DNA of 64,000 bases. It comes from Sphingopyxis sp. LC363 (lineage in GTDB: Bacteria; Pseudomonadota; Alphaproteobacteria; Sphingomonadales; Sphingomonadaceae). This document shows, piece by piece, positions 17,040-28,390 of the stretch (position 1 is its first letter; each line of letters opens with the position of its first letter). The translations under genes and the position numbers were made by a program. Below the pieces are notes generated by a model. The model saw only the letters and a program-made list of their open reading frames with translations. It did not search any database and had not been told where the DNA came from. Location of the stretch: the NCBI RefSeq assembly GCF_000756385.1, contig NZ_JNFC01000012.1, positions 1-64,000 of the forward strand, given 5' to 3'.

Positions 17040-17656
17040 TGGCGGCCCGCAAGCTCCAGGGAATCGGCCTGGTCCTGCTCGTGCTCATCTTCGCGATGAT
17101 GCTCTATCCCGTGTCGCTCAAGGTCGCGGCGACGCGCAGCGAACTGACGCGCATCGAGCGCGACATTATCCGGACGCGCGACAATATCCGCTACCTCGAA
17201 TCCGAACTCGCGGTGCGCGCCTCGATGCGCCAGCTCGAACAGTGGAACGCCGATGCTTTCGGCTATTCGGCGCCCGACGCGACGCAATATCTGGAAAACG
17301 AGCGCCAGCTTGCCTCGCTCGACCGCCTTCCGCGCGCGCGCGGCGCGGGCGAGGTGGCGCCGGTGCTGATGGCGATGGTCTCGCCGGTCGCGGTGGCGGC
17401 CGCGCCGACGGAAAGCCCGGTTGCAAACAAGCCCGCGGCGGCAAAGCCTGCGGCGCCCAAGCCCGTCGCCGCGAAGCCCGTCATGCTGGCGCAGGCCGAT
17501 ACCGGCGTGCGCAGCGACGTGGCGCCGCGCATGGCGCCGACGCGCCGGCGCGAGCAGCTCAAGATGATCGAGGACCAGTTGCTCGCCGAATCGACGCTCG
17601 CCGATTTGAAGCGCGCGGCCGCCATCGAAGCGGCGGGAGGCAAGCCCGGCCGATGA
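17033..17656 (+). CDS. ftsL: cell division protein FtsL
   Basis: Bitopic divisome protein that works with FtsB and FtsQ. 207 aa: hydrophobic helix at about 10-32, then a coiled-coil-forming segment ([20 protein letters not shown]) with the periplasmic FtsL pattern. The C-terminal half is an unusual Ala/Pro/Lys-rich low-complexity extension (about 110-155), longer than the ~100-120 aa of enterobacterial FtsL. Identity rests partly on position between rsmH and ftsI. AAGGAGG precedes the ATG, one of the strongest ribosome-binding sites in the cluster. Confidence 0.88.
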   Translation: MLMAARKLQGIGLVLLVLIFAMMLYPVSLKVAATRSELTRIERDIIRTRDNIRYLESELAVRASMRQLEQWNADAFGYSAPDATQYLENERQLASLDRLPRARGAGEVAPVLMAMVSPVAVAAAPTESPVANKPAAAKPAAPKPVAAKPVMLAQADTGVRSDVAPRMAPTRRREQLKMIEDQLLAESTLADLKRAAAIEAAGGKPGR

Positions 17657-19341
17657 ACACGCTCGTCGTCCGTCCGACGCGGGTCCGAACCGCCGGGGTG
17701 CGGCAGCAGATATTGCTGACCGCGCAACAGCGTTTGATGATCCTGATGCTGCTGTTCATGGCGGCATTTTTCGTCGTGTCGGTGCGCCTTCTCTATTTCG
17801 CGCTGTTCGACACCTCGTCGGGCCGGTCGTCGGCGGCGGCGTTCGTCCCGGCACGCGCCGACATCGTCGACCGCAACGGCGTGCCGCTCGCGCGCACGAT
17901 CGACGGCTATTCGATCCGCGTCGTGCCGTCGAAACTGCTCAACGACCGGCACTATCTGGCGGCCGAGCTTCACAAGATCTTCCCCGACATGTCGCGCCAG
18001 GACTTGCTGGCAAAGCTGACCGGGCCGCGCCCGACCTATATTCGCCGCCGCGCGCTGCCCGATCAGGTCGCGGCTGTGAATGCGATCGGCGATGTCGGTT
18101 TCGACTTCCCGCGCGAAAAGGAACGCCTCTATCCGCAGCTCACGCTCGCGGCGCATGTGCTCGGCTTCATCAACGCCGACGGCCATGGCGTGACGGGAGT
18201 CGAGGGGGCGTTCGACCAGCGGCTGATCGACGAGGCGACGCGCGGCCAGCCGCTCGCGCTGTCGATCGACGCGCGCGTGCAGGGTGTGCTCGAAAGCGAG
18301 CTGAGTTCGGCGGTCACCAACCTCGAGGCGATCGGCGGCGCGGGCATCATCCTCGACGTCCACACCGGCGAAGTCGCCGCGATGACCTCGCTGCCGACCT
18401 ATAATCCGAACAAGCTGACGGGCAGCGATCCGACGACGCGGCGCAACGCCGTCACCTATAATCTCTACGAGCTTGGTTCGACCTTCAAGCCGCTGTCGAT
18501 CGGCGCCGCGATCGATGCGGGCACGGTGACCAGCATGGCGCGCCGCTATGATGCGACGGCGCCGCTCCCGATCGCGGGCTTCCGTATCCGCGACAGCCAT
18601 CCCGGCCGCTGGTACAATGTGCCCGAGACGCTGATTGAAAGCTCCAACATCGCGACCGCGCGTATCGCCGACGAGCTGGGGCGCGAAAAGCTGGAAGCGT
18701 TGTTCCGCAGCGTCGATTTCGACAAGCGCCCCGAAATCGAACTCAAGGAACGCGCCTTTCCGCTCTGGCCCAAAAACTGGGGCCGGGTGACGACGATGAC
18801 GACCAGCTATGGTCACGGCATCGCGGTGACGCCGCTGCATCTCGCGAGCGCCTATGCCGCGCTCGTCAACGGCGGCCTCTATCGCCCGGCGACGATGCTC
18901 AAGCTCGGCGACAAGCCGCCGCCGCAGGGGCGCCGCGTGTTCAAGGCGTCGACCAGCGCGCGGATGCGCCAGCTGTTGCGGCTGATCGTTTCGGACGGTA
19001 CCGGCAAACAGGCCGACGCGCCCGGCTTCCGCGTCGGCGGGAAGACCGGGTCGGCCGAAAAGCCGGGCGCGGGCGGGTATCGCCGCCATTCGCTCGTCTC
19101 GACCTTCGCCGCAGCCTTCCCGATGGACAATCCGCGCTATATCGTGCTCGTGATGATCGACGAGCCCAAAGGCAATGCCTATAGCTCGGGCCAGCGCACC
19201 GCGGGCTGGACCGCGGCGCCGGTCGTGCGCAAGGTCGTGACGCGCGCGGGGCCGATGCTCGGCGTCTTCCCCGACGAAAGCCGCGATGTCGACGTCTCCG
19301 AACTCACCCCGCTGCTACGGAGAGAGGAGGAAACGCACTGA
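17653..19341 (+). CDS. ftsI: peptidoglycan transpeptidase FtsI (PBP3)
   Basis: Septal DD-transpeptidase, target of beta-lactams. 562 aa, ATG overlapping the ftsL stop. Membrane anchor at about 27-51, pedestal domain starting at RADIVDRNGVPLA, then the penicillin-binding motifs SxxK (Ser276-Lys279, GSTFKP), SxN (Ser330-Asn332) and KTG (464-466, GGKTGSAEK). The stop overlaps the murE start by one base (TGATG). Confidence 0.96.
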   Translation: MNTLVVRPTRVRTAGVRQQILLTAQQRLMILMLLFMAAFFVVSVRLLYFALFDTSSGRSSAAAFVPARADIVDRNGVPLARTIDGYSIRVVPSKLLNDRHYLAAELHKIFPDMSRQDLLAKLTGPRPTYIRRRALPDQVAAVNAIGDVGFDFPREKERLYPQLTLAAHVLGFINADGHGVTGVEGAFDQRLIDEATRGQPLALSIDARVQGVLESELSSAVTNLEAIGGAGIILDVHTGEVAAMTSLPTYNPNKLTGSDPTTRRNAVTYNLYELGSTFKPLSIGAAIDAGTVTSMARRYDATAPLPIAGFRIRDSHPGRWYNVPETLIESSNIATARIADELGREKLEALFRSVDFDKRPEIELKERAFPLWPKNWGRVTTMTTSYGHGIAVTPLHLASAYAALVNGGLYRPATMLKLGDKPPPQGRRVFKASTSARMRQLLRLIVSDGTGKQADAPGFRVGGKTGSAEKPGAGGYRRHSLVSTFAAAFPMDNPRYIVLVMIDEPKGNAYSSGQRTAGWTAAPVVRKVVTRAGPMLGVFPDESRDVDVSELTPLLRREEETH

Positions 19342-20780
19342 TGCGTCTCGCCGCGCTGCTCGACGATCAGGCGCTGGAGGGAAGCGATCCCGTCGTGACG
19401 GGGCTCGCGATCGATCATCGCAAGGTCGCGCCGGGCACGATCTTCGGCGCTTTCGTCGGCGAAAAATTCAACGGCGAGGATTTCATTCCCGCCGCGGTCG
19501 ACGCGGGCGCGGTCGCGATCGTCGCGCGGCCCGAAGCGCGGGTCGAGGGCGCGGTGCACGTCGCCGACGCCAATCCGCGCCGCGCCTTCGCGCATATCGC
19601 CGCGCGCTTCTTCCACCGCTTTCCGGCGACCTCGGTCGCGGTGACGGGGACGAACGGCAAGACCTCGACTGTCGAGATGACGCGCCAGCTTTGGCGGATG
19701 GCGGGGTTCAACGCCGCGTCGATCGGTACGCTCGGTATCACGACGTCGATGGACAGCGCCTCGACCGGGCTCACGACGCCCGACATCGTCACTTTCCTCT
19801 CGAACATGTCGGGCCTCGCCGCCGAGGGTGTGACGCATGCGGCGTTTGAGGCGTCGAGCCACGGCCTCGACCAGTATCGCACCGAAGGCCTGCCGGTGAA
19901 GGCGGCCGCCTTCACCAATTTGAGCCACGACCATCTCGATTATCATGGCACGATGGAGGCCTATCTTCAGGCCAAGCTCCGCCTCTTCACCGAAGTGGTC
20001 GAGCCGGGCGGCGCGGCGGTGGTCTGGGCCGACGATGACTATTCACGCGCCGTGATCGACGCCGTGCAGGCGCGCGGCGCCCGCCTGCTGACTGTCGGCA
20101 CGAAGGGCGAGGCGCTCCGCCTCGTCTCGCGCGCGCCGACCCAGCTCGGCCAGTCGCTGATGATCGCGGCGGGCGACGCTACGCACAAGGTCGATCTGCC
20201 GCTGATCGGCGCCTATCAGGTCGCGAATGCGTTGGTATCGGCAGGACTCGTCATTGCCACCGGCGGCGACATCGGCCAGACGCTCACCAACCTCGCGCGG
20301 CTCCAGCCGGTGCGCGGGCGGCTCGAACGCGCCGCCATCACCCGCGCGGGCGCGCCGGTCTATGTCGACTATGCGCACACCCCCGACGCGATCGAAGCGG
20401 CGCTCGACGCGCTGCGCCCGCATGCGAGCGGCCGGCTGATACTCGTCTTCGGCGCGGGCGGCGACCGCGACCAGGCGAAGCGCCCCGAAATGGGCAAGGT
20501 CGCTGCGGCCAAGGCTGACGCGCTTATCATCACCGACGACAATCCGCGCGGCGAGGAGCCCGCGGTCATTCGCGACGCGATCGCTGCCGCCGCACCGACG
20601 GCGCAGGTGATCGGCGACCGCCGCGCCGCGATCGCCGCCGCGATCGCTGAAGCGCAGGCCGACGACATCATCTGCATCGCGGGCAAGGGACACGAACAGG
20701 GCCAGATCGTCGGGCGCGGCGACGCGATGCGCGTCATCCCCTTCGACGATGTGACCGTCGCGCGCGAGGAGGCGGCATGA
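19341..20780 (+). CDS. murE: UDP-MurNAc-L-Ala-D-Glu:meso-diaminopimelate ligase
   Basis: Adds the third residue of the stem peptide. 479 aa. ATP loop GTNGKT (103-108), the carbamylated lysine in AKLRLF (Lys212), YVDYAHTPD, and the DNPR motif (400-403), which specifies meso-diaminopimelate rather than lysine. This predicts a standard Gram-negative mDAP peptidoglycan. Joined to ftsI and murF by 1- and 4-nt overlaps. Confidence 0.97.
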   Translation: MRLAALLDDQALEGSDPVVTGLAIDHRKVAPGTIFGAFVGEKFNGEDFIPAAVDAGAVAIVARPEARVEGAVHVADANPRRAFAHIAARFFHRFPATSVAVTGTNGKTSTVEMTRQLWRMAGFNAASIGTLGITTSMDSASTGLTTPDIVTFLSNMSGLAAEGVTHAAFEASSHGLDQYRTEGLPVKAAAFTNLSHDHLDYHGTMEAYLQAKLRLFTEVVEPGGAAVVWADDDYSRAVIDAVQARGARLLTVGTKGEALRLVSRAPTQLGQSLMIAAGDATHKVDLPLIGAYQVANALVSAGLVIATGGDIGQTLTNLARLQPVRGRLERAAITRAGAPVYVDYAHTPDAIEAALDALRPHASGRLILVFGAGGDRDQAKRPEMGKVAAAKADALIITDDNPRGEEPAVIRDAIAAAAPTAQVIGDRRAAIAAAIAEAQADDIICIAGKGHEQGQIVGRGDAMRVIPFDDVTVAREEAA

Positions 20781-22153
20781 ACCCGCTCTGGACCGCGCGC
20801 GCTATCGCATCGGCAACAGGCGGCACCGCCAGCGCCGACTTCACCGTCCAGGGCGTCGCCTTCGACTCGCGCGAGGTGACGAAGGGCGATCTCTTCATCG
20901 CGATGAAGGGCGAGAGCGCCGACGGGCATGCTTTCATCGACAAGGCGATCGCGGCGGGCGCGGCAGGCATAATCTGCGAAAGTGCGATCGACCATCCGCA
21001 TGTCCGCGTCGCCGACACCGCCGCCGCGCTGAACGCGCTCGGCATCGCGTCGCGTGCGCGCAGTCATGGCCGCATCATCGGCGTCACCGGATCGGCGGGC
21101 AAGACGGGGACGAAGGAGGCGCTGTTCGCCGCGCTCGACCGCTTCCGTCCGGGCAGGGCGCATCGCTCGGTCAAAAGCTACAACAATCATGTCGGCGTGC
21201 CGCTCAGCCTCGCGCGTATGCCGAGCTCGGCCGATTACGGCATCTTCGAAATGGGCATGAACCATGCGGGCGAGCTTGCCGCGCTGACGCGGATGGTGCG
21301 CCCGCACGTCGCCATCGTCACCACTATCGCCCCCGCCCACATGGAGTATTTCGGCAGCGAGGAAGCGATCGCCGATGCGAAGGGCGAGATTTTCGAGGGG
21401 CTCGAACCCGGGGGCACCGCGATCGTCCCGTTCGACAGCCCGCATTATGCGCGCCTCCGTGCCAAGGCCGAACAACACGCCGGGCAAATCGTCAGCTTCG
21501 GGCTGAACGAGGGCGCCGACGTCCGCGCGGTCGACTGGCTGCCCGACGGGCAGGGCGGCTCGCTCGTCACCGCCGAGGTGCAGGACTCGCTGCTCTGCTT
21601 CACCATCGCGCAGGCCGGGGCGCACTGGGTCGCCAACTCGCTCGCGGTGCTCGCCGCGGTGAAAGCGGTCGGCGGCGACTTGCCCGCGGCGGGTCTCGCC
21701 TTCGCCGAAATGGGAGGCCTCACAGGGCGCGGTGCGCGTCACCGGGTCGAGGTGCCTGGCGGCGACATCCTCGTCATCGACGAAAGCTATAACGCCAACC
21801 CGGCCTCGATGGCCGCGACGATCGGCCAGCTCGGGACCGAATCCGCAGCGCGCAAGGTCGCGATTCTCGGCGCGATGAAGGAGCTCGGGCCGGACGGCGA
21901 GGCCTATCACGCCGCGCTCGCGGCTCCGCTCGTCGCGGCCGGAGTGCAATTCGCCCTGCTTGTCGGCGAAGAGATGGCGCCGCTCGCCAAAGCACTTGAG
22001 GGCCGCATCGATTTCGAGCATGTGCCCGCCCACTCGGCCGCGGTAGGGCGGCTCGGTGACCTGATCCGCGCCGGCGACGCCGTGCTGGTCAAGGGGTCGA
22101 ACAGCGTCGGCCTGTCGCATGTCGTGACGGCGCTGACCAACGGGGATTATTGA
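20777..22153 (+). CDS. murF: UDP-MurNAc-tripeptide:D-Ala-D-Ala ligase
   Basis: Adds D-Ala-D-Ala to complete UDP-MurNAc-pentapeptide. 458 aa. ATP loop GSAGKT (105-110), [21 protein letters not shown], and [12 protein letters not shown] in the C-terminal domain. ATGA overlap with murE; the TGA stop shares its A with the mraY ATG. Confidence 0.97.
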   Translation: MNPLWTARAIASATGGTASADFTVQGVAFDSREVTKGDLFIAMKGESADGHAFIDKAIAAGAAGIICESAIDHPHVRVADTAAALNALGIASRARSHGRIIGVTGSAGKTGTKEALFAALDRFRPGRAHRSVKSYNNHVGVPLSLARMPSSADYGIFEMGMNHAGELAALTRMVRPHVAIVTTIAPAHMEYFGSEEAIADAKGEIFEGLEPGGTAIVPFDSPHYARLRAKAEQHAGQIVSFGLNEGADVRAVDWLPDGQGGSLVTAEVQDSLLCFTIAQAGAHWVANSLAVLAAVKAVGGDLPAAGLAFAEMGGLTGRGARHRVEVPGGDILVIDESYNANPASMAATIGQLGTESAARKVAILGAMKELGPDGEAYHAALAAPLVAAGVQFALLVGEEMAPLAKALEGRIDFEHVPAHSAAVGRLGDLIRAGDAVLVKGSNSVGLSHVVTALTNGDY

Positions 22154-23223
22154 TGTTATATTGGCTGGCGGAATGGCTTGGCTTTCCGGGGGCTCTCAAC
22201 CTCATCCGCTACCTGAGCTTCCGCTCGGGCGCCGCGGTCGCGACCGCGATGATCCTCGGGCTGTGGATCGGGCCGCGCTTCATCCTGATGTTGCGGATGC
22301 GGCAGGGGAAGGGGCAGCCGATCCGCGACGACGGCCCGCAGAGCCACCTCGCCAAAAAGGGCACGCCGACGATGGGCGGGCTGATGATCCTCATTTCGCT
22401 GATGATCTCGGCGCTCCTCTGGATGGACCTCTCCAACCGTTTCGTCTGGGCGTGCCTGTTCGTAACCGCGGGTTTCGCGGTCGTCGGTTTTCTCGACGAT
22501 TTCGACAAGGTGACCAAGGCCAGCCACCGCGGCATTCCCGGCCGCGTGCGCCTGCTCATCGAATTCCTCATCGCGGGGGTTGCGGTGCTGCTGATCGTCT
22601 CGCGCACCGGCACCGACCTCTACCTGCCTTTTTTCAACGACGTCTATGTCCCGCTCGGCCCGCTCTACTATGTCTTCGCGATGGTGCTGATCGTCGGCTT
22701 CGGCAACGCGGTGAACCTGACCGACGGGCTTGACGGACTCGCGACCTTCCCGGTGATCATCGCCAGCCTGACCTTCCTCGTCATCGTCTATCTCTCGGGC
22801 AACGCGAAGTTCGCGGGCTATCTCGGCATCCCGCACGTCCCCGGCGCGGGCGAGCTCGCGGTGTTCGCCGCCGCGATCATCGGCGCCTGCCTCGCATTCC
22901 TGTGGTTCAACGCGCCCCCCGCCGCCGTCTTCATGGGCGACACGGGCAGCCTTGCATTGGGCGGCGCGCTCGCGACGATCGCGGTGACCGCGCAGCACGA
23001 ACTGGTGCTCGTCCTCGTCGGCGGGCTGTTCGTGGTCGAGGCGCTATCGGTGATCATCCAGGTCTTCTGGTACAAGCGTACCGGCAAGCGCGTCTTTCGC
23101 ATGGCGCCGATCCACCATCATTTCGAGCAATTGGGCTGGCCCGAATCGACCGTCGTCATCCGCTTCTGGATCGTCTCGATCGTCCTCGCTCTGGCAGGGC
23201 TCGCGACCTTGAAACTCCGGTGA
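22153..23223 (+). CDS. mraY: phospho-N-acetylmuramoyl-pentapeptide transferase
   Basis: Makes lipid I by moving phospho-MurNAc-pentapeptide onto undecaprenyl phosphate. 356 aa polytopic membrane protein. [17 protein letters not shown] with the catalytic aspartates, [22 protein letters not shown] and [13 protein letters not shown] are all present. The ATG overlaps the murF stop; the TTG three bases earlier is less likely. Confidence 0.97.
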   Translation: MLYWLAEWLGFPGALNLIRYLSFRSGAAVATAMILGLWIGPRFILMLRMRQGKGQPIRDDGPQSHLAKKGTPTMGGLMILISLMISALLWMDLSNRFVWACLFVTAGFAVVGFLDDFDKVTKASHRGIPGRVRLLIEFLIAGVAVLLIVSRTGTDLYLPFFNDVYVPLGPLYYVFAMVLIVGFGNAVNLTDGLDGLATFPVIIASLTFLVIVYLSGNAKFAGYLGIPHVPGAGELAVFAAAIIGACLAFLWFNAPPAAVFMGDTGSLALGGALATIAVTAQHELVLVLVGGLFVVEALSVIIQVFWYKRTGKRVFRMAPIHHHFEQLGWPESTVVIRFWIVSIVLALAGLATLKLR

Positions 23224-24536
23224 TCACCTCGCGCGCCTTCGCCGGCCGCCGCTACGCGGTGCTGGGACTGGCGCGCTCGGGGCTCGCGACGGTCGAGGCG
23301 CTCGTCGCCAGCGGCGCGGGCGTCACCGCGTGGGACGAGCGCGAGGACGCGCGCGACGACGCGATGGCGCTCGGCGCCGACATCGGCGACCCGCTAGAGA
23401 TCGACCTCGTCGGCTTCGCGGGCGTCGTCGTGTCGCCCGGCGTGCCATTGAACCGCCACCCCATCGCCGCGCACGCCAAGGAAGCCCATGTACCCGTCAT
23501 CGGCGATATCGAACTCTTCGCAGAGGCGCAGGGCGACCTCCCGCCGCACAAGCTCGTCGGCATCACCGGCACCAACGGCAAGTCGACCGTCACCGCGCTC
23601 GTCGCCCACATGCTCGAAAGCGCAGGGATCCCGACGCTGATGGGCGGCAATATCGGTCTGCCGATCCTCAGCCGCGAGCCGCTCGCCCCCAATGAAAACG
23701 GCGTCGGCGTTTACGTTCTCGAACTGTCGAGCTACCAGATCGACCTTGCGCACAGCCTCGCGTGCGATGTCGCGGTGCTGACCAATCTCAGCCCCGATCA
23801 CCTCGACCGCTACGACGGTTTCGCGGGCTATACGGCATCGAAGGCGCGGCTCTTTTCGCTCCAGCACCGCGATCAGGTCGCGATCGTCGCGGTCGACGAC
23901 GATCCGTCGAAGATGATCGCGGGGCGCATCAACCATCGTCTCCACCGCGTCTCGGGCAGGGATATCGACCCCGCCGACCAGGCGCGCTGGCCCGCATTGC
24001 AGGGCCCGCACAACGCCCAGAACGCCGTCTGCGCGATCGCGGTATGCCGCGTGCTGGGGCTGAACGACGAGCAGATCGAACGCGGCCTCGCGACCTACAC
24101 GTCGCTGCCGCATCGCATGGAATTGGTCGGCGAAGCCGATGGTGTCCGCTGGTTCAACGACAGCAAGGCCACCAACGCGGCTTCCGCTGCACCGGCGCTG
24201 GCGGCATTCCCGCCGGCGCCGGACCAGCGTTTGCACTGGATCGCCGGCGGACAGGCAAAGGGCGACGGGCTCGCCGCGTGCCGTCCGTGGTTCGGGCACG
24301 TCAAACGCGCCTATCTGATCGGCGAGGCGATGGAGCCGTTCGCCGCCGAGATCGGCGGCGCGGTTCCGGTCGAGCGGTCGGGCGACCTGGCGACGGCGGT
24401 CAAGCAGGCGGCGGCGGCGGCAGAGCCCGGCGACATCGTCCTGCTGTCGCCCGCCTGCGCCTCGTTCGACCAGTTCAGGGATTATGAACAGCGCGGCGAT
24501 GCGTTCCGCGCCGCCGTACGGGCGCTCGGGGCATGA
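23220..24536 (+). CDS. murD: UDP-MurNAc-L-Ala:D-glutamate ligase
   Basis: Adds D-Glu, second residue of the stem. 438 aa, GTG start overlapping the mraY stop by 4 nt. [10 protein letters not shown] at the N-terminus, VVSPGVP, ATP loop GTNGKS (117-122), [17 protein letters not shown], and [12 protein letters not shown]. The GTG fits translational coupling and gives the expected N-terminus. Confidence 0.96.
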   Translation: MITSRAFAGRRYAVLGLARSGLATVEALVASGAGVTAWDEREDARDDAMALGADIGDPLEIDLVGFAGVVVSPGVPLNRHPIAAHAKEAHVPVIGDIELFAEAQGDLPPHKLVGITGTNGKSTVTALVAHMLESAGIPTLMGGNIGLPILSREPLAPNENGVGVYVLELSSYQIDLAHSLACDVAVLTNLSPDHLDRYDGFAGYTASKARLFSLQHRDQVAIVAVDDDPSKMIAGRINHRLHRVSGRDIDPADQARWPALQGPHNAQNAVCAIAVCRVLGLNDEQIERGLATYTSLPHRMELVGEADGVRWFNDSKATNAASAAPALAAFPPAPDQRLHWIAGGQAKGDGLAACRPWFGHVKRAYLIGEAMEPFAAEIGGAVPVERSGDLATAVKQAAAAAEPGDIVLLSPACASFDQFRDYEQRGDAFRAAVRALGA

Positions 24537-25765
24537 GCGGGGGGGACAATATGGATGCGACCGAACGCCCGGTGATCGCCACGACGCGCACGACCAAACG
24601 CCGGGGCCCGCGCCTCAGCCGCGCCGACCGCACGCCGCTCGGCCTCTGGTTCTGGGAAATCGACCGCGTGCTGCTGCTGCTCGTCTCGATCCTCGTCGCG
24701 GTCGGGCTCGTCGCGGTCGCGGCGGCATCGCCTGTCGCGGCGCAGAAACTCTCGACTTCGACCGCGGCGCTCGACCCGCTCTACTATTTCTATCGCCAGC
24801 TGATGTGGGTAATCGTCGGCGTGCCCGTGATGCTCATGGTCTCGATGCTGCCCAAGCCGCAGGCGCGGCGCTTCGCCATTTACGGCACCGTCGCCTTTCT
24901 CTTCCTGCTCTTTCTCGTGCCGCTCGTCGGCACCTCGGTCAACGGTGCGCAGCGCTGGCTCGGAAGCGGGATGTTCCGGCTCCAGCCGTCCGAATTTCTG
25001 AAGCCCTTTTTCGCGGTGTCGCTCGCGTGGGTGCTGTCGCTGCGCCTCCACGACCAGAGCCTGCCCGTCGTCCCGCTCGCCGCGGCGCTCACCGGGGTCA
25101 TCGCGCTACTGCTGATGGGGCAGCCCGACCTTGGGCAGACGGTGATCTTCGCCGCGACCTGGTTCGTGCTCGTGCTCGTCGCCGGCCTTTCGATGCGGAT
25201 CATGGGGATGCTCGCGGGCACCGGCGTCGCCGGCCTCATCCTTGCCTATTTCTTCTATCCCGTGGCGCAGCAGCGCATCAACATCTGGCTGTTCGACAAG
25301 GGCGACAGCTTTCAGGTCGACAAGGCGCATGCGACGCTGACCGCCGGCGGCCTCATCGGTACCGGCCCCGGCGCCGGGCTCGCCAAGTTCCAGCTGCCCG
25401 AAGCGCACACCGACTACATCTTCTCGGTGATCGGCGAGGAGTTCGGGATGATCGCCTGCATCGCGATCGCCGCGCTTTATCTCGCGATCATCGTCCGCGT
25501 GCTCGTTCGCCTGCTCGACGAGGAGGACAGCTTCCTGATCCTCGCGGTCGCGGGGCTGATCGCGCAGTTCGGCGGACAGGCAGTGATCAACATGGGGGTG
25601 AACACGCAGATATTCCCGTCAAAGGGGATGACGCTGCCTTTCATCTCCTACGGCGGCTCGTCTTTCATCGCTTTGTCGATCGGCATGGGTTTGCTCTTGT
25701 CGCTGACCCGGCGAAACCCCTATGCGGCACGGGTGTCGATGACCCGAAACTGGAACAAGAAATGA
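24533..25765 (+). CDS. ftsW: SEDS peptidoglycan polymerase FtsW
   Basis: Septal glycosyltransferase partner of FtsI. 410 aa with about ten membrane helices. SEDS signatures: GAQRWL, LQPSEFLKP, QPDLGQT, PEAHTDYIFSVIGEEFG, and the C-terminal PFISYGGSS. ATG 24533 overlaps the murD stop, but ATG 24551 has a G-rich Shine-Dalgarno about 4 nt upstream and may be the true start. murG follows after a 10-nt gap. Confidence 0.95.
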   Translation: MSGGDNMDATERPVIATTRTTKRRGPRLSRADRTPLGLWFWEIDRVLLLLVSILVAVGLVAVAAASPVAAQKLSTSTAALDPLYYFYRQLMWVIVGVPVMLMVSMLPKPQARRFAIYGTVAFLFLLFLVPLVGTSVNGAQRWLGSGMFRLQPSEFLKPFFAVSLAWVLSLRLHDQSLPVVPLAAALTGVIALLLMGQPDLGQTVIFAATWFVLVLVAGLSMRIMGMLAGTGVAGLILAYFFYPVAQQRINIWLFDKGDSFQVDKAHATLTAGGLIGTGPGAGLAKFQLPEAHTDYIFSVIGEEFGMIACIAIAALYLAIIVRVLVRLLDEEDSFLILAVAGLIAQFGGQAVINMGVNTQIFPSKGMTLPFISYGGSSFIALSIGMGLLLSLTRRNPYAARVSMTRNWNKK

Positions 25766-25775
25766 GCGCCCAAAA

Positions 25776-26960
25776 ATGACCGCGACGCGCCACTTCCTTC
25801 TCGCCGCCGGCGGGACGGGAGGCCATATGCTGCCCGCCTACGCCCTCGCCGGCGAACTGATCGCGCGCGGCCACCGCGTCGCGCTGGTCAGCGACGACCG
25901 CGGGCTGAAGATCCCCGGCGCGCCCGCCGAGATGGAAACGCATGTGCTTCCCGCCGGCCGCGTCCACGGCGGCCCCGTCGGCTGGCTCAAGGCGGCGCTC
26001 GCGATCCGCAAGGGGCGCCGCTTGGCGATCGACCTGATCCGCGAGTTCGACCCTGCGGTCGTCGTCGGCTTCGGCGGCTATCCCTCGCTTCCCAGTCTGC
26101 TCGCGGCGGGTTCGACGAAGCGGCCGCGCGTGCTGCACGAGCAGAATGCCGTGCTCGGCCGCGTCAATCGCATGATGGCGCCGCGCGTCGACGCGGTGGC
26201 GGTCGCCTATCATAATATCCAGCGCTATCCCGCGGGGCACGAGCTCAAGAAACATATCACCGGCAATCCGGTGCGCGACGAGATCGTCGCGATCCGCGAC
26301 GACGGTTTCCCGCCTTTGCCCGAGGACGGCATCTTCCGCCTGCTCGTCGTCGGGGGCAGCCTCGGCGCGACGGTGCTCAGCGAGGTCGTGCCCGCCGCGA
26401 TCGCGATGCTGCCGCGCGCGCTGCTCGACCGGTTGCAGGTCGTGCAGCAATGCCGCGAGGATGATCTGGAAGCGGTGCGCGCCAAATATGCCGAACTCGG
26501 CGTCGCCGCCGAATGCGCGTCCTACATCAAGGATTTTCCCGATCGGCTGCGCTGGGCGCATATGGTCATCGCGCGCGCCGGGGCGTCGACCGTCGCCGAA
26601 CTCGCCTGCGCCGGGCGCCCCGCTATCTTCGTCCCCTATCCGAGTGCGATGGACGATCATCAGACTTATAATGTCGTCGACCTGGTCGAAGCGGGCGGGG
26701 CGATCGCCTTTCAGCAGCCGGCCTTCACTCCCGCCGAGGTCGCGAAGCATATCCAGCGCATGGCGCTCGAACCCGGCGCGATCGAGGAAGCCGCCGAGCG
26801 CGCGGCAAGCTGCGGCCTGCCGAACGCGACGCGCGACCTCGCCGATCTTGTCGAATCGCTCGTCGCGCCGCCGATGATGGACGTGATCCGCGTCGGCGCG
26901 CCGTCGCGCAGCGCGGCGGTAGCTGGCGGCGTCGCCGCTACCCGCGCGGGAGACAAATGA
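25776..26960 (+). CDS. murG: lipid II synthase MurG (GlcNAc transferase)
   Basis: Transfers GlcNAc from UDP-GlcNAc to lipid I on the cytoplasmic membrane face. 394 aa GT28 enzyme. GGTGGH (12-17), [27 protein letters not shown], and [23 protein letters not shown]. The C-terminus is about 25 aa longer than usual and ends in a low-complexity Ala/Gly/Arg tail. ATGA overlap with murC. Confidence 0.97.
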   Translation: MTATRHFLLAAGGTGGHMLPAYALAGELIARGHRVALVSDDRGLKIPGAPAEMETHVLPAGRVHGGPVGWLKAALAIRKGRRLAIDLIREFDPAVVVGFGGYPSLPSLLAAGSTKRPRVLHEQNAVLGRVNRMMAPRVDAVAVAYHNIQRYPAGHELKKHITGNPVRDEIVAIRDDGFPPLPEDGIFRLLVVGGSLGATVLSEVVPAAIAMLPRALLDRLQVVQQCREDDLEAVRAKYAELGVAAECASYIKDFPDRLRWAHMVIARAGASTVAELACAGRPAIFVPYPSAMDDHQTYNVVDLVEAGGAIAFQQPAFTPAEVAKHIQRMALEPGAIEEAAERAASCGLPNATRDLADLVESLVAPPMMDVIRVGAPSRSAAVAGGVAATRAGDK

Positions 26961-28390
26961 TGCGCGGCGTCGCGACCGATATCGGCACGATCCATTTCAT
27001 CGGCATCGGCGGCATCGGCATGTCGGGCATCGCCGAGGTGATGCACAATCTCGGCTATCGGGTGCAGGGCAGCGACATCGCCGAATCCTATGTCGTCGAG
27101 GGCCTGCGCAAACGCGGCATCAAGGTCGCGATCGGCCATGAGGCCTCGAACGTCGATGGGGTCGCGGTGGTCGTCACCTCGACCGCGGTCAAGCGCGGCA
27201 ACCCCGAGGTCGAAGCCGCGCTCGCGAGCCGCATCCCCATCGTCCGCCGCGCCGAGATGCTCGCCGAGCTGATGCGGCTCAAGTCGACCGTCGCCATCGC
27301 GGGCACGCATGGCAAGACGACGACGACCAGCCTCGTTGCGGCCTTGCTCGACGCGGGCGGGATCGACCCCACCGTGATCAACGGCGGCATCATCAATAAT
27401 TATGGCTCGAACGCGCGTCTCGGCGCGTCGGACTGGATGGTGGTCGAGGCCGACGAGAGCGACGGTAGCTTCCTGCGCCTCGACGGGACGATCGCGGTCG
27501 TCACCAACATCGATCCCGAACATCTCGACCATTATGGCAGCTTCGACGCGATCAAGGATGCGTTCGTCGAGTTTATCGAGAATGTGCCCTTTTACGGCGC
27601 CGCGATGCTGTGCCTCGACCATCCCGAGGTGCAGGCGATCATCCCGCGCATCCGCGACCGCCGCATCATTACCTATGGCTTCTCCGCCCAAGCCGATGTG
27701 CGCGGCACCAATGTGACGCCGGGCCCCGACGGCAACCGCTTCGACGTCGTCGTGCGCGACCGCGACGGGAACAGCCGCACGATCGAAGGCATCCACCTGC
27801 CGATGTCGGGGCGCCATAATGTGCAGAATTCGCTCGCGGCCATTGCCGTCGCCCTGCACATGGGCGTTTCGGACGACAAGATTGTATCGGGCTTCAACGG
27901 CTTTGCCGGGGTCAAGCGGCGCTTCACCAAGGTCGGCGAGATTGCCGCGGGCGAGGGCGTCGTCACCGTCATCGACGATTATGCGCATCATCCCGTCGAG
28001 ATCCGCGCGGTGCTGTCGGCTGCGCGCGAAGGCGTCGGTGCGGGGCGCGTCGTCGGCGTCGTCCAGCCGCACCGTTTCACGCGCCTTCGCGATCACATGG
28101 ACGATTTCCAGCAGGCATTCAACGACGCCGATATCGTGCTCGCGCTGCCCGTTTACGCTGCCGGGGAGGCGCCGATTGACGGTGTATCGTCGGATGCGCT
28201 GGTCGAGGGCCTCCGCGATCGCGGTCATCGTCAAGCCAATGTCGTCGCTGACGCGGGGGCGTTGGCTTCCGCTATCGCCGCCAGCATCGCCGCAGGCGAT
28301 CTCGGCGCAGGCGACAAGATCATCTGTCTCGGCGCGGGCGACATTACCAAGATGGCGGCGGGTTTAGCCGCTGCGGTCGAGGCAGCATGA
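26957..28390 (+). CDS. murC: UDP-MurNAc:L-alanine ligase
   Basis: First amino-acid addition to UDP-MurNAc. 477 aa. [15 protein letters not shown] at the N-terminus, ATP loop GTHGKT (116-121), [34 protein letters not shown] and [11 protein letters not shown] two-ATG start (26957 and 26960) overlaps the murG stop. This is the canonical MurC, in contrast to the Mpl-like paralogue at 5102. Confidence 0.97.
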   Translation: MMRGVATDIGTIHFIGIGGIGMSGIAEVMHNLGYRVQGSDIAESYVVEGLRKRGIKVAIGHEASNVDGVAVVVTSTAVKRGNPEVEAALASRIPIVRRAEMLAELMRLKSTVAIAGTHGKTTTTSLVAALLDAGGIDPTVINGGIINNYGSNARLGASDWMVVEADESDGSFLRLDGTIAVVTNIDPEHLDHYGSFDAIKDAFVEFIENVPFYGAAMLCLDHPEVQAIIPRIRDRRIITYGFSAQADVRGTNVTPGPDGNRFDVVVRDRDGNSRTIEGIHLPMSGRHNVQNSLAAIAVALHMGVSDDKIVSGFNGFAGVKRRFTKVGEIAAGEGVVTVIDDYAHHPVEIRAVLSAAREGVGAGRVVGVVQPHRFTRLRDHMDDFQQAFNDADIVLALPVYAAGEAPIDGVSSDALVEGLRDRGHRQANVVADAGALASAIAASIAAGDLGAGDKIICLGAGDITKMAAGLAAAVEAA